This document shows, one piece after another, positions 18,367 through 27,340 of a DNA stretch of 64,000 nucleotides. The stretch is from Deltaproteobacteria bacterium (GTDB lineage Bacteria; Desulfobacterota; Desulfobacteria; Desulfobacterales; SpSt-501). The position numbers and the translations under genes are program-made. Position 1 is the first letter of the stretch, and each line of letters starts with the position of its first letter. The notes beneath the pieces are model-generated. The model searched no databases. It was not told the origin of the DNA and worked only from the letters and a program-made list of their open reading frames with translations. The stretch lies in contig JACRCN010000104.1 of NCBI GenBank assembly GCA_016219005.1, positions 1 through 64,000 of the forward strand, written 5' to 3'.

Positions 18367-19632
18367 TCATACTCCTCTGAAGACGATGCAACAGTTGGTA
18401 CCACCGAAGCCGAATGCATTGGACAGGAAGAACTCGTACGGATGCCTGCGGGCGAAATTGGGGACCACGTCCACATCTTCCAATTCAGGATCGGGAATAT
18501 GGTTCACCGTCGGCAGGATCAGCCCCTGCTGCATCGCCTCGATCCCCAGCGCGGCCTCGATCGCGGCGGAAGCCCCCAGCGTGTGTCCGATCTGGGACTT
18601 GTTCGAAGATACCGGTATTTTTCCCAGGTTTTTACCGAATACCTCTCTCAGACATTCGATTTCGATTTTGTCGCCCTTCTGGGTCGATGTGCCGTGAGCG
18701 TTGACATAAGCGATGTCTTCCGGTGCCAGGCCGGCGTCGTCGATGGCCTCCTGGATGGCCCGGATAATCGTCCTGGCATTGGGCAATGTAAAGTGATGGG
18801 CATCGGAGGTCCAACCGATTCCCATCACTTCGGCTTTCGGTGTCAGACCGCAAGCCGACAGCTTCTCTTCGGCGGCCAGGACCAAAACCCCCGCCCCTTC
18901 GGAAAGAACGATACCTTTTCGGTCGACGCTGAATGGCCGGGACGCCTGCCTCGGATCATCATGGGCACGGTCCTTGGGGCCGACATAAATGCTGGCCAGC
19001 ATATTGGCAAAGCCTTGAATGATTTCAGGCAGCAGGCAGGAATCAACGCCGCCGACAAGGGCAAAATCGCAATCGCCGTCCCGGATCATCCTGGCACCGA
19101 TGCCGATGGCGTGGTTGCCGGATGCGCAGGCCCCCTGGGGGGAAAAGATCGGCCCGGTAAACCCCGTCAGAATGCCGGCCTTGCTGGAAGGAAGATTGGC
19201 GCAGAGATTGGGCAACAGATAGGGGCTGACCTTCGTCGGCCCCCGGTTCACATAGTTGTCCATGGCGACCCGAAATGCATCCGTGCCATTCAAGGCGGAC
19301 CCTATCAGACAGGCGGTCCGGGGGCCGGTGTCATTGTTGATTTCCAGTCCCGAACGAAGCAGGGCCTCCTTGCAGACGGCCATGGTCAGAAAAACATATC
19401 CGGCGTTCCAGTTGTAGGCCTCTCTCGGGGCCATGAAATCAAGGGCCATCGGGTCCCAATCCGGAATCTCCCCCACAATGGCAGAACCCGAATCCATCCG
19501 GAACCGGGTCAGCCTTCTGAAACCCGCTTCTCCGTTCACCGCCCGCTGCCAGGTCGTTTCAAACGTCTTGCCCAATGGGGTGGCCGCACCGTACCCCACA
19601 ACAAAAACGCGTCTATTTAGAGGTGCTTTCAT
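18367..19632 (-). CDS. FabF-type beta-ketoacyl-ACP synthase A
   Basis: A 421-residue KAS I/II enzyme with the full Cys-His-His triad: Cys169 (PQGACASGNH), His in NAHGTSTQKGD, and His in NKSQIGHTLGAS; the glycine-rich NAFGFGGTN loop ends the protein. ATG 19632 is used because sequence upstream of it belongs to the MITE-like repeat. It follows ketosynthase B with the repeat between them. It should extend acyl chains by Claisen condensation with malonyl-ACP. Confidence 0.9.
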   Translation of the reverse strand: MKAPLNRRVFVVGYGAATPLGKTFETTWQRAVNGEAGFRRLTRFRMDSGSAIVGEIPDWDPMALDFMAPREAYNWNAGYVFLTMAVCKEALLRSGLEINNDTGPRTACLIGSALNGTDAFRVAMDNYVNRGPTKVSPYLLPNLCANLPSSKAGILTGFTGPIFSPQGACASGNHAIGIGARMIRDGDCDFALVGGVDSCLLPEIIQGFANMLASIYVGPKDRAHDDPRQASRPFSVDRKGIVLSEGAGVLVLAAEEKLSACGLTPKAEVMGIGWTSDAHHFTLPNARTIIRAIQEAIDDAGLAPEDIAYVNAHGTSTQKGDKIEIECLREVFGKNLGKIPVSSNKSQIGHTLGASAAIEAALGIEAMQQGLILPTVNHIPDPELEDVDVVPNFARRHPYEFFLSNAFGFGGTNCCIVFRGV

Positions 19633-19644
19633 TTTACAGTCTAC

Positions 19645-19787
19645 CAGGCTGTTGAAAAACAAGCATCAGGCCGCCAGCCAAGGCGCGCGGCGCCTTGGAA
19701 AGCGCAGCATGTTCATTAATATGTGAGCATTTTCAAACGCCGTGCAACGCAGGATCACGGCCTAAGGCGCCGTTTTTCAACAGCCTG
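19645..19787. mobile_element. MITE-like repeat, copy 1 (143 bp, 16 bp perfect terminal inverted repeats)
   Basis: Begins CAGGCTGTTGAAAAAC and ends with its exact reverse complement. The interior shares the motif GCATCAGGCCG, a TTGGAAAGCGCAGC block and a TGTTCATTA/ATATGTG block with a second copy at 39822-39962. It has no coding capacity. It sits directly after the TAG of ketosynthase B (19788-19790), between two co-directional ketosynthase genes, so it may also act as a hairpin within the operon transcript. Confidence 0.75.
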
Positions 19788-21038
19788 CTATGCGATTCGG
19801 TGTAAGACCATGCAGGCATTGCATCCGCCGAAGCCGAACGAATTCTTCAACACGAACTCCTGCTGAACCGGGCGTGCCCCCTCGTGGACGCAATCGAGAA
19901 CCAGTTCCGGATCCGCTGTATAATTAATCGTCGGCAGGACTATGCCTCTTAGCATCCCTTCCATGGCAAAAATGGACTCAATAGCGCTGGAGGCTCCCAT
20001 GGCATGACCGATCATCGATTTGTTCGCCGTGACCGGCGGGATCCGATCCCCAAATAAGGCTTTCAAGGCCTGGTATTCCACTTTGTCGCCTATTCTGGTG
20101 GATGCGGCGTGGGCATTCACAGAGGCGATGTCCTGCACGGATATCCCGGCATTGTCAATGCTGTCAGCCATACAGCCCGCAACCGTTCTCAGGTAGGGCG
20201 CCACAAAGTGATGTGCGTCCGAATTCATACTCGATCCGGCGATTTCGATGGCATATGCCAGGCCGTGTGCGTCGGCAAAGGCCTGGGTCGTCAAGATGAT
20301 GCAGCCGGCACCTTCAGAAATAACAAAGCCCCGGCGATCAATGGAGAAGGGGCGACTGGCTCTTTCCGGCGGTTCGTCCACTTGGCCGGGTTTGCCTTGA
20401 TAGGCGCCGTTCATCGTCGCAAACCCGGCCACGATCGGCTCGACAAGGGCAAAATCAACGGCGCCGCAAATGGCCACATCGGCCCGCCCGGCATCCAGAA
20501 GCAGGGCCCCGATGATCATTGACGTCACGCCCGTGGCACACGCCGTTATCGTCGCCGTAATGGGACCGGTCGCCCCTGTTAAAATGGATATTTTGCCGCC
20601 CACCATGTTGATGCATGAATTGGGATTGGCATATGGCGGCGGCATCTTGCCTTCGGCGATCATGCGCCGGTCGGCTGCCAGAACGGCATCCTGGCCGCCG
20701 ATCGCCGAGCTGAAGGTTACGGCGACCCTGGGAGACAGTTCCGGGGTGATCTCGATCCCGCTGTTGGCGAGCGCCCGGTGCACCACCAGCATGGCGTATT
20801 TAAAAATCGGCGACGGCCAGAGCGCCAGGCTGCGGGGGCTCAAGAAGGCGTAAGGGGTGGTATCGATTTCTGCAACTTCTCCGGAAATTTGAACCGGGAA
20901 GTCGCGCGTCATTGGGAAGCGCGTCAGTCTGCCGACCCCGCTTGCTCCCCGTGCCGCCCGGTCCCACTGGGCCGCAAGATCCGTCCCAAGCGCGGATACC
21001 GCATCATACCCCACGATAACGTTTTTTTTCGATGACAT
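19788..21038 (-). CDS. FabF-type beta-ketoacyl-ACP synthase B
   Basis: A 416-residue KAS I/II protein, paralogous to ketosynthase A. The active Cys167 (ITACATG) and second His (NKSMIGHAMGAS) are present. The first His lies in NAHAAST, where the usual GT is replaced by AA, a small change near the active site. It ends with the expected NSFGFGGCNA loop. It starts the KS-KS-thioesterase-DH/PPTase unit. Together with A it may form a heterodimer or act on a different chain length. Confidence 0.9.
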   Translation of the reverse strand: MSSKKNVIVGYDAVSALGTDLAAQWDRAARGASGVGRLTRFPMTRDFPVQISGEVAEIDTTPYAFLSPRSLALWPSPIFKYAMLVVHRALANSGIEITPELSPRVAVTFSSAIGGQDAVLAADRRMIAEGKMPPPYANPNSCINMVGGKISILTGATGPITATITACATGVTSMIIGALLLDAGRADVAICGAVDFALVEPIVAGFATMNGAYQGKPGQVDEPPERASRPFSIDRRGFVISEGAGCIILTTQAFADAHGLAYAIEIAGSSMNSDAHHFVAPYLRTVAGCMADSIDNAGISVQDIASVNAHAASTRIGDKVEYQALKALFGDRIPPVTANKSMIGHAMGASSAIESIFAMEGMLRGIVLPTINYTADPELVLDCVHEGARPVQQEFVLKNSFGFGGCNACMVLHRIA

Positions 21039-21173
21039 AATTCATGCAAATGATTCAAGGTTTCCGGCCTGCGCGATGCCGTCAGCGAACACGCGGCGCC
21101 GCACGGAGGGATCGGCGGCAATCCATCCGGGCACGGCGCTTCACGTCAAAACGAAGCCGGAGGGGCACATCAC

Positions 21174-22172
21174 TTACCAGGGCATAAACTGATAGAGCTT
21201 GGCGAACATTTCGTAGACTTCAATCCAATTCTGCAAATCCCGGGTCGTACGGACGTGCGCACGCTTGTTCACCATGACCCAACTCATATGCGCCGCGCCG
21301 TCCTTGCAGGTGGCACAGTCTCTGGTTTCCGAAGTGCAGCAGCGGTGCATGGTGTGAAGGTCCGATGCCCACCGGATGAACTCGATCAAGCGTTTGGGGG
21401 GAGGGCTGCGGTGGTCCAGGGGCTGAGTCACGGAGGGGCACTCGTTCCAACCGAAGCTCCGGCCCAGCATTTTTCCGGTGGTGATGACTTCATGGTAATA
21501 TTTTGAAGATATGACGGTGTCCGGATAGGCGTCCAGCATCGCATCCATTTCGGCGCGGATCGCATCAAATTGTTCCGGAGTCCATGAAAACCCGCTGACG
21601 CCTTCGTCGTTGGAAAGAAGCTGCATGTGGACCTTCAGGCCCACGTCTTTTATTTTGCGAATGACCCCCTCTGTTTTTCCGATCTGTCGCGGGGTAATCG
21701 TGTAAAGATAGTAGACATGGGGGTCGCCCTCGTAATTTTGGCTCGATATCCTGAAGGTGTCTTTTCCGCGCAGAACCGTTTCATCATGCTCGTCCCCCCA
21801 CAGGGAAATTCCCAGCATCATGTCCGGAAACCGGTCCCGGGGAATTTTAATCAACCCGTTGGTCGCGCAAAAGGTGGATAGGCGCTTGTAGAAGGCCTCG
21901 ACCCGGTCGAGGCAAAGGGTGGGTTCTCCGCCGATCAATATGGCCAGGTTCACGCCTCGCTCGGTTTCCCGGTCGATAAACGCCTCCCACCTTTTGATAT
22001 CATTTTCCTCGGGGGCCGCCTGGTGTTCGTTCGAGGAGAAAAAAAAGCAGCCCTTACAGCGCAGATTGCACCGATTGGTAACATCGTAGATGGAGCTTCG
22101 GATGTTCAATTTGGAAATCTTTTTATAACGCTCATACCATTCCGGATTCAGCAGCGAACTGACGGTCTTCAT
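21174..22172 (-). CDS. Radical SAM enzyme with Cys-rich C-terminus, paralogue 1
   Basis: A 332-residue radical SAM protein whose cluster motif lies close to the N-terminus (CNLRCKGC, Cys 35, 39, 42), without a B12 domain. SAM-binding GGEPT follows. The C-terminal third has a HRCCTSETRDCATC cluster of Cys residues that could bind an auxiliary Fe-S cluster, as in SPASM/Twitch enzymes. It is clearly related to the next gene upstream (shared TNRCN-RC-GC, CC-x-C-x2-C and the late Val/Ala-rich region). The substrate is unknown; the neighbouring ACP suggests a carrier-bound one. Confidence 0.85.
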   Translation of the reverse strand: MKTVSSLLNPEWYERYKKISKLNIRSSIYDVTNRCNLRCKGCFFFSSNEHQAAPEENDIKRWEAFIDRETERGVNLAILIGGEPTLCLDRVEAFYKRLSTFCATNGLIKIPRDRFPDMMLGISLWGDEHDETVLRGKDTFRISSQNYEGDPHVYYLYTITPRQIGKTEGVIRKIKDVGLKVHMQLLSNDEGVSGFSWTPEQFDAIRAEMDAMLDAYPDTVISSKYYHEVITTGKMLGRSFGWNECPSVTQPLDHRSPPPKRLIEFIRWASDLHTMHRCCTSETRDCATCKDGAAHMSWVMVNKRAHVRTTRDLQNWIEVYEMFAKLYQFMPW

Positions 22173-22219
22173 TAAAACGCTCCTTGAGAACCTACACCTT
22201 GCGGGTGTGCGGTCAGATA

Positions 22220-23317
22220 TTAAAGTAGCCCATGCCCGGGCGGAGCGATCGGGTTATCGGACAAGTTGGGTCCTTTTTCATATCCCATGACCCAGACCGC
22301 AAGGTAAGTGTCCACATAGTCGAGCCAGGCTTTGAAGATATCCGGATCCGTCGCATGGCGGAACATGCGGGCCGTGACCACCGCACTGCCTGCGGCATAA
22401 TGCCGGCAGTCTCTGCAATCGGTATCCGGCACGCAACAGGCCGCGCTTCGATTCCAGGACAAATCCGTCCGATACTGCCGGAAAGAGCGCCCGAGCCCGA
22501 TAGCGGTGGACGGATTCATGCGCGGATATGGACAGCTGAACAGCTCATGCAGCCCTGACGTGTGCGTGTGGGCGACGGCGCTGTATGGAGAAAACAGGAG
22601 GTTGTCCGGATATTTTTCCAACAAGCCGAGCATGGCTTTTCTGCATTCCTTGAGCGAGTCCGCTGTGTGGCGCAGACCGCCGTCATAATCCATCGGCGCC
22701 GAGAACATATTGAAGGTCAGCCGGCACCCGTCGGCTGCCAGAATCTCTGCGACCTGCCGGGCCTGGTCGATGTTTTCCCGTGTAAACGTATAGACGAAAA
22801 CAGCTCTGGGATCATTCCGATAATTTCTGATCTGTCGCTGGAGCATGTTCTTGGCCTTGCGAACGTTCAGACTGGTCTCATCCGACCCCCACACGGAAAT
22901 GTGAATCCTGTATTGGATCGACTCCGGAATAAAAATCAACCCGTTGGTGGCAATAGTCCCCAGAGGGATTTCCTGATGGCAGACCTCACAGAGATCGAGG
23001 ACCAGCGAAGGTTCGGCGCCGGCCAGAACAACATAGGTGATCCCTCTTTTTTTTTCCGACTGCATGAGTGTGCGCCACGCTTCCAACTCCCTGTTTTCCC
23101 GCGCAAACTGTTTATCCCCCTCATAATAATAGCACCCATCGCATCGAATATTGCAGCGGTTGGTCATGTCATAGGTGGATTCCCGCAGGAAAAACCATTT
23201 CTTGACCTTCTGCCAGCGCTCCAGAATCCCGGGAAGGGCCAGAATTTCCGAGAATTTCCATTCCTTTTCGGATAGCCGGTTTCTTTCAGGACCATTATTT
23301 TCGGTTGTAACCACCAC
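22220..23317 (-). CDS. Radical SAM enzyme with Cys-rich C-terminus, paralogue 2
   Basis: A 365-residue paralogue of the downstream gene with CNIRCDGC (Cys 55, 59, 62) and a C-terminal CCVPDTDCRDC cluster. In place of the usual GGEP the motif reads AGAEPS. The GTG start at 23317 has GGAGA five bases upstream; the frame has no better start. It follows the ACP gene by 14 bases and precedes paralogue 1 by 47. The two may act as a heterodimer or in succession. Confidence 0.85.
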   Translation of the reverse strand: MVVTTENNGPERNRLSEKEWKFSEILALPGILERWQKVKKWFFLRESTYDMTNRCNIRCDGCYYYEGDKQFARENRELEAWRTLMQSEKKRGITYVVLAGAEPSLVLDLCEVCHQEIPLGTIATNGLIFIPESIQYRIHISVWGSDETSLNVRKAKNMLQRQIRNYRNDPRAVFVYTFTRENIDQARQVAEILAADGCRLTFNMFSAPMDYDGGLRHTADSLKECRKAMLGLLEKYPDNLLFSPYSAVAHTHTSGLHELFSCPYPRMNPSTAIGLGRSFRQYRTDLSWNRSAACCVPDTDCRDCRHYAAGSAVVTARMFRHATDPDIFKAWLDYVDTYLAVWVMGYEKGPNLSDNPIAPPGHGLL

Positions 23318-23331
23318 GATTCTCTCCGGAT

Positions 23332-23622
23332 TTAAACCGCAGCCCCTTCGGCGGCCTTTTCTTTCAATTTCCGTTCGATATACTCTGAGATCAGCTGGAC
23401 ACTGGTCAGCTTGGGATAGTCATCCTCATCGATTCTGATGCGATATTCATCGCGGATCACCAGTGCCACGGTAGCCAAATCCATGCTATCGATACCCACT
23501 TCATCAACAAGGTCGATGACGGGATCGAATGTTTCCGGCGTCACGTCTTCGAGTTTCAGCTCCTGAATCATGATTTCGGCAACCCGGAGAAGAATTTTAT
23601 CAATGCTATTGTCCCTTGTCAT
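23332..23622 (-). CDS. Acyl carrier protein 1
   Basis: A 96-residue acidic carrier protein. The phosphopantetheine attachment Ser is residue 46 in VGIDSMDL, which fits the DSL/DSM consensus. It has a slightly long C-terminal helix rich in Lys and Glu. It lies directly upstream of the paired radical SAM genes and downstream of the ApeI-like dehydratase. It would carry the growing acyl chain after activation by the phosphopantetheinyl transferase domain encoded at 16384-17907. Confidence 0.9.
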   Translation of the reverse strand: MTRDNSIDKILLRVAEIMIQELKLEDVTPETFDPVIDLVDEVGIDSMDLATVALVIRDEYRIRIDEDDYPKLTSVQLISEYIERKLKEKAAEGAAV

Positions 23623-23658
23623 TAGGCCGCGCTCCTTGTTCTCAAAATTTTGACCCCA

Positions 23659-24039
23659 TCAGGGCTCAAGAATATCGTTTCGTTTCCCCAACGTCATGGT
23701 GCCGCTGCATGCGAGATCGTCTCCGGCGACGATGCGAAATACATACACTCCCTGCCTGGCCTCTTTGGGCGTAATAATAATTTTCAGGCAATCCCGAGGC
23801 CTGATTATCTTTTTGAATTTGACTCGGCTGAAACCGGTAATGCCGATTTGACATCCCAGTGCCTTGCTCACGGCATCGTAGGCGATCCCGAGCTGGGCAA
23901 TTCCCGGAAGGATCGGCTCTCCGGGGAAATGACCGGAAAACCAGAGCGATTCCGGGGGGATTCGCACTTCGGCGTGCATTTCGCCCGTATCGGACGTTTC
24001 AACCCGACCCAACACATACCATGCGGGCGCGTCATTCAT
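23659..24039 (-). CDS. ApeI-like hotdog dehydratase
   Basis: A 126-residue single-hotdog protein with the FabZ-like loop WFSGHFPGEPILPGIAQLG, which supplies the catalytic His. The usual FabA/FabZ Glu is replaced by Gln/Leu in that helix, as in ApeI-type dehydratases of APE clusters. The start ATG overlaps the stop of the B12 radical SAM gene by 4 bases (ATGA), so the two are coupled. It would remove water from 3-hydroxyacyl-ACP to give the trans-enoyl unit. Confidence 0.82.
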   Translation of the reverse strand: MNDAPAWYVLGRVETSDTGEMHAEVRIPPESLWFSGHFPGEPILPGIAQLGIAYDAVSKALGCQIGITGFSRVKFKKIIRPRDCLKIIITPKEARQGVYVFRIVAGDDLACSGTMTLGKRNDILEP

Positions 24040-25385
24040 CGTATCAGATGCTCCCATAACGGGCCGCAGTGCCCGCGCGCGTGCAATTTGGCCAAGTTGC
24101 GAGCTGTTATCTCTCCGCCGTCGCCTATCAGCCAGTTCAATCGTCCATTGGCCTGCCGTCTCACCCGGGCCAAAACCTCCTCGTTGCCGATCCGGGAGGA
24201 TTGGTAAAAAACCGGTTCCAGCAGGTTCCGGGCGTCATCAATCTGTCCGTCATGCCGGGCCATGTCGTTGAGCTCGGTTTGCGGATAGATCCGCATCCCG
24301 CAAAACAGGACCAGAGCGCACTTACCCAATTGTTCGATGCGTTGGAGGGTTTCGTTCACAGTGTCGGAATTTTCCCCCGGCCCTCCGAACAGGAAATAGT
24401 GAGCGACATGCAGGCCGGCCTCCACCGCCGCTGCGTGCGCCTTGAACACGTTCTCCGCCCTGAAGGGTTTGCGATAGGCCTTCAACACCGGGTCGGACAA
24501 CGATTCACTGCCGAACTCGGCATGGCTCAACCCGGCATCCGCCAGGATCCGGAAATAGTCGCGGTCTATATTTACCGGGGCGAAAAACGCCCCCCAGGGA
24601 ATGCTCACGCCGGCTTTCTTGAAAGCCTTGGCCACGGCAAGGCTGTGGGAGCCGCTGGAATTGAAGGCGGCGTCCGTCACGAAAATATACCCGGCTCCCG
24701 CTTCCTGCAATTGGCGTGCCGTTTGGCCCGTTTCCTCCGGGTCGAACAGCCGCAGGGTCCGTCCCTCGATGGAGGGATAGGTGCAGTAGATGCAATTGAA
24801 GCCGCACCCCCGCTTGGTCTGAAGATTCAGCATCCCTCCCCGTTTCAGGTAAAACGCCACATGGGGCAGACATGGGTCGAACCTTCGCGTGATCCGGTGG
24901 GGCCACGGCGGAGGGACGGCCGCCGCGGAGTGCTGTGTTACGATGCCGGGGATCGGCGGCACATCCGTGTGGCGCTCCAAAGCATCCAGCAGCAACGACA
25001 ACCGTTCCCCTTCGCCGATGATTCCGTAATCGGCGCCCAGTTCACGCATCATCGGCTCCGGGAAGATGGTAAAACCGCTCCCCCCAAGGACCAGCGGGAC
25101 AGCGGTTTGCGCGCGGATGGTATCGACCAGGTCCTTGTATTTTGAGAAAAAGCCGTCCGGATGGGTGGCGTCGGTGGTGTCGACGTTGCGGATGGAAAGA
25201 CCTATAACCTCGGGCCCAAACCCTTCAATGGCCTCCGCCAGGGCATTGCCGTCCTCCTGCGCATTCATATCCACAATGCAAACCGGATGACGCTCCGCTA
25301 TCGCACCGGCCACATAATCAAGCCCGAGCGGGTACACCGGATAGGGCTGTGTGTGCGTATTGGCGGAAACCAGCAGCACTCTCAT
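24036..25385 (-). CDS. B12-binding-type radical SAM enzyme 2
   Basis: A 449-residue protein with an N-terminal cobalamin-binding-like domain (MRVLLVSANTHTQ; LGGSGFTIFPE) and the cluster motif CGFNCIYC (Cys 194, 198, 201). ATG 25385 begins the conserved RVLLVSAN strand; the 30 in-frame codons upstream are Arg- and Pro-rich and probably not translated. It lies between ACP 2 and the ApeI-like dehydratase. It could methylate or cyclise the ACP-bound chain, but its reaction is not predictable. Confidence 0.87.
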   Translation of the reverse strand: MRVLLVSANTHTQPYPVYPLGLDYVAGAIAERHPVCIVDMNAQEDGNALAEAIEGFGPEVIGLSIRNVDTTDATHPDGFFSKYKDLVDTIRAQTAVPLVLGGSGFTIFPEPMMRELGADYGIIGEGERLSLLLDALERHTDVPPIPGIVTQHSAAAVPPPWPHRITRRFDPCLPHVAFYLKRGGMLNLQTKRGCGFNCIYCTYPSIEGRTLRLFDPEETGQTARQLQEAGAGYIFVTDAAFNSSGSHSLAVAKAFKKAGVSIPWGAFFAPVNIDRDYFRILADAGLSHAEFGSESLSDPVLKAYRKPFRAENVFKAHAAAVEAGLHVAHYFLFGGPGENSDTVNETLQRIEQLGKCALVLFCGMRIYPQTELNDMARHDGQIDDARNLLEPVFYQSSRIGNEEVLARVRRQANGRLNWLIGDGGEITARNLAKLHARGHCGPLWEHLIR

Positions 25386-25520
25386 TGCCGTCCAACCTCT
25401 ATGGCCGTGACCGAGTTGCCGAGCCCTGCCACCCGGCAGCCGTTTCCCGGGAGGCGGGTCTAACCGCCGCCGCAAAGCGCCGCAGGGACCGCCTCCGCCG
25501 GCGCAAACATCGCCGCCTGG

Positions 25521-25787
25521 TCATTTTCTCAGCCGTGGAGAGTTTTCATAGACGTATGCGGCCAGGGTTTTCAGACTCGCAAAGACTTTCTCCCCGAGTT
25601 CGCGATTATCGATCCGGATTCCATAATCCTTTTCGATCATAATGACCATTTCCAACACGTCGATGGAATCGAGCCCCAGCGCTCCTCCCACCAGAGGACC
25701 GTCGACATCCATAGTTGTTGGCGATGCACCAGCCAGATCCAGGATATCCACTATCCTGACCTTAAGTTCGTTTATCAGCTCTTCCAT
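25521..25787 (-). CDS. Acyl carrier protein 2
   Basis: An 88-residue ACP with the attachment Ser at residue 41 (GLDSIDVLEM). It has the four-helix pattern expected of type II systems. It is the first gene of the leftward unit, opposite the ApeP-like dehydratase, so it lies at a divergent promoter. Confidence 0.9.
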   Translation of the reverse strand: MEELINELKVRIVDILDLAGASPTTMDVDGPLVGGALGLDSIDVLEMVIMIEKDYGIRIDNRELGEKVFASLKTLAAYVYENSPRLRK

Positions 25788-25845
25788 TCACCTTCCTTTA
25801 CACTACCGGCAAATTATTGTATCTCTTTGTGGCGATGAAAATGAC

Positions 25846-25873
25846 TTGAACGGATAATATTATTGAATAATAA
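25846..25873 (+). promoter_or_regulatory. Candidate sigma70-like promoter in the divergent ACP2/dehydratase region
   Basis: TTGAAC and TAATAA separated by 16 bases, in an AT-rich island 40-70 bp upstream of the rightward dehydratase gene. The 127 bp gap must also drive the leftward ACP unit, for which no clear boxes were resolved. Confidence 0.35.
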
Positions 25874-25914
25874 AAATATTTTCAATCTTTTTCCTTGAGA
25901 ATACCAGACCCGGA

Positions 25915-26352
25915 ATGAACCCGAAAGACTTGCGGCCCGAAAACATTCTGCCCCATCGGGGTCGAATGTTGTTGATCGACGAAATTCTGGGCGTGGATGA
26001 CGCCGGCGCCGTGACCCGGTCGGTTGTAACGGAAAGTTGGCCGTTTTTCAACGGTCGGGATGCCCATGCCATCGTACTGATAGAGTTGGTGGCCCAGACC
26101 GCCGGGATCCATAACGGGTGGATCCGGGACAAATTGCACGGTCCCGCGGCCGACAAGAAAGGCTGGATTGTAGGCATCCGGCAGGCCCGCCTGGCGGTGA
26201 ACGCCGTTCCCCTCGGCACGGAGCTGATCGCCCGGGCGAAAAACCAGATGGAGTACGAAGGTTTCCGCGATATCTATGGCACGGTCGCAATGGGAACACG
26301 AATCGTTGCTGAAATAGCTTTGCAGCTGCTGCGTTCCGATGCCACGGCGTGA
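25915..26352 (+). CDS. ApeP-like 3-hydroxyacyl-ACP dehydratase
   Basis: A 145-residue hotdog protein with the FabZ-like start ILPHRGRMLLIDEI and the conserved helix IELVAQTAGI, where Glu would be catalytic. The GHFPG His loop of FabZ is replaced by a WPFFNGRDAHA segment, as I recall for ApeP-type proteins. It opens the rightward unit dehydratase-ketoreductase-LolA-DUF3261-radical SAM. It is the third distinct dehydratase in the cluster. Confidence 0.78.
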   Translation: MNPKDLRPENILPHRGRMLLIDEILGVDDAGAVTRSVVTESWPFFNGRDAHAIVLIELVAQTAGIHNGWIRDKLHGPAADKKGWIVGIRQARLAVNAVPLGTELIARAKNQMEYEGFRDIYGTVAMGTRIVAEIALQLLRSDATA

Positions 26353-26440
26353 AAACGGTCAGCTGCGGCCGGCGCCGCCTTAGCCCGCGGGGGCTTCCTT
26401 TCATCGCATCCTGCTCACCGACATGGGGGCGAGGGGACTT

Positions 26441-27178
26441 ATGACGGATAGACCAGAGCAAAAACTGGCCATCGTAACCGGTGCAAGCAAAGGTATCGGC
26501 CGGGCCGTATGCGTCGAACTGGCGCGTTGCGGCTTTTTCATAATCATCAATTACCGGTCCGATAAACCTGGTGCGGCAGAAACGCTTAGAATGGTCGAAG
26601 CCCAGGGCACCGGAGGAGAGATCACGCAGTTTGACGTCGCCGATTTTGATGCCACCCAGGCAGCCGTCAGCCAAATCATTGCACGCCATAACAAGATCGA
26701 CGTGCTGGTGAGCAATGCCGGCATCACGGCCGACCAGCTTTTTGTGTTGATGTCCAGGAGGGAATGGCATTCGGTTATCGATACGAGTCTGCACGGATTT
26801 CACAATATCGCCCGGCCGGTACTCGAAAAAATGGTGATGAATAAAAAAGGGGCCATCGTCTCCATTGCCTCTGTTTCGGCGATGATGGGCAACAGGGGAC
26901 AGGCCAACTATGCGGCGGCCAAGGCCGGTCTGATCGGGGCCAGCCGAGCGATTGCGGCTGAAGTTGCGCGCCTGGGGGTGCGCGTCAATGTCGTAGCCCC
27001 GGGTCTGATCGATACCGATATGATCAAGAATTTCCCGCTGCACAACCTCAAGTCTCTGATACCGATGGCGCGGGTCGGGCGACCGGAAGAAGTCGCGAAA
27101 GTCGTCCGGTTTCTCTGCTCGGAGGACGCCTCCTACATCACCGGGCAGGTCATCTCCGTCAACGGCGGCATGTGCTGA
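26441..27178 (+). CDS. FabG-type 3-oxoacyl-ACP reductase
   Basis: A 245-residue short-chain dehydrogenase with the NADP-binding TGASKGIG motif, the NAG strand (SNAGITAD) and the Ser-Tyr-Lys catalytic set in [20 protein letters not shown]. The C-terminal VISVNGGMC is typical of FabG. ATG 26441 is preferred because GAGGGG lies 5 bases upstream. It would reduce the 3-keto intermediates made by the ketosynthases, corresponding to ApeQ in APE clusters. Confidence 0.93.
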   Translation: MTDRPEQKLAIVTGASKGIGRAVCVELARCGFFIIINYRSDKPGAAETLRMVEAQGTGGEITQFDVADFDATQAAVSQIIARHNKIDVLVSNAGITADQLFVLMSRREWHSVIDTSLHGFHNIARPVLEKMVMNKKGAIVSIASVSAMMGNRGQANYAAAKAGLIGASRAIAAEVARLGVRVNVVAPGLIDTDMIKNFPLHNLKSLIPMARVGRPEEVAKVVRFLCSEDASYITGQVISVNGGMC

Positions 27179-27340
27179 TGACTTCCGGCGAAGTCATCCA
27201 GTCGATTAATTTTTGACGGACTCAAGAGATCCCCGCTCACATGCCATTTCGAGCGAAGCGAGAATTCTTTCGGCGGCAGCGCATTAAAAACATCAGGTGT
27301 TGGAATTATTCCCATGGCAGATTTTAGAACCGGAGATCTC

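Noticed and set aside
18322-19620. 432-codon rightward frame opposite ketosynthase A
   Set aside because: It is the antisense shadow of a clear FabF-type gene with all active residues and has no recognisable domain.
19433-19726. Frame crossing from ketosynthase A antisense into the MITE-like repeat
   Set aside because: Its end is repeat sequence that also gives a similar peptide at 39791-40024; repeat content, not a conserved gene.
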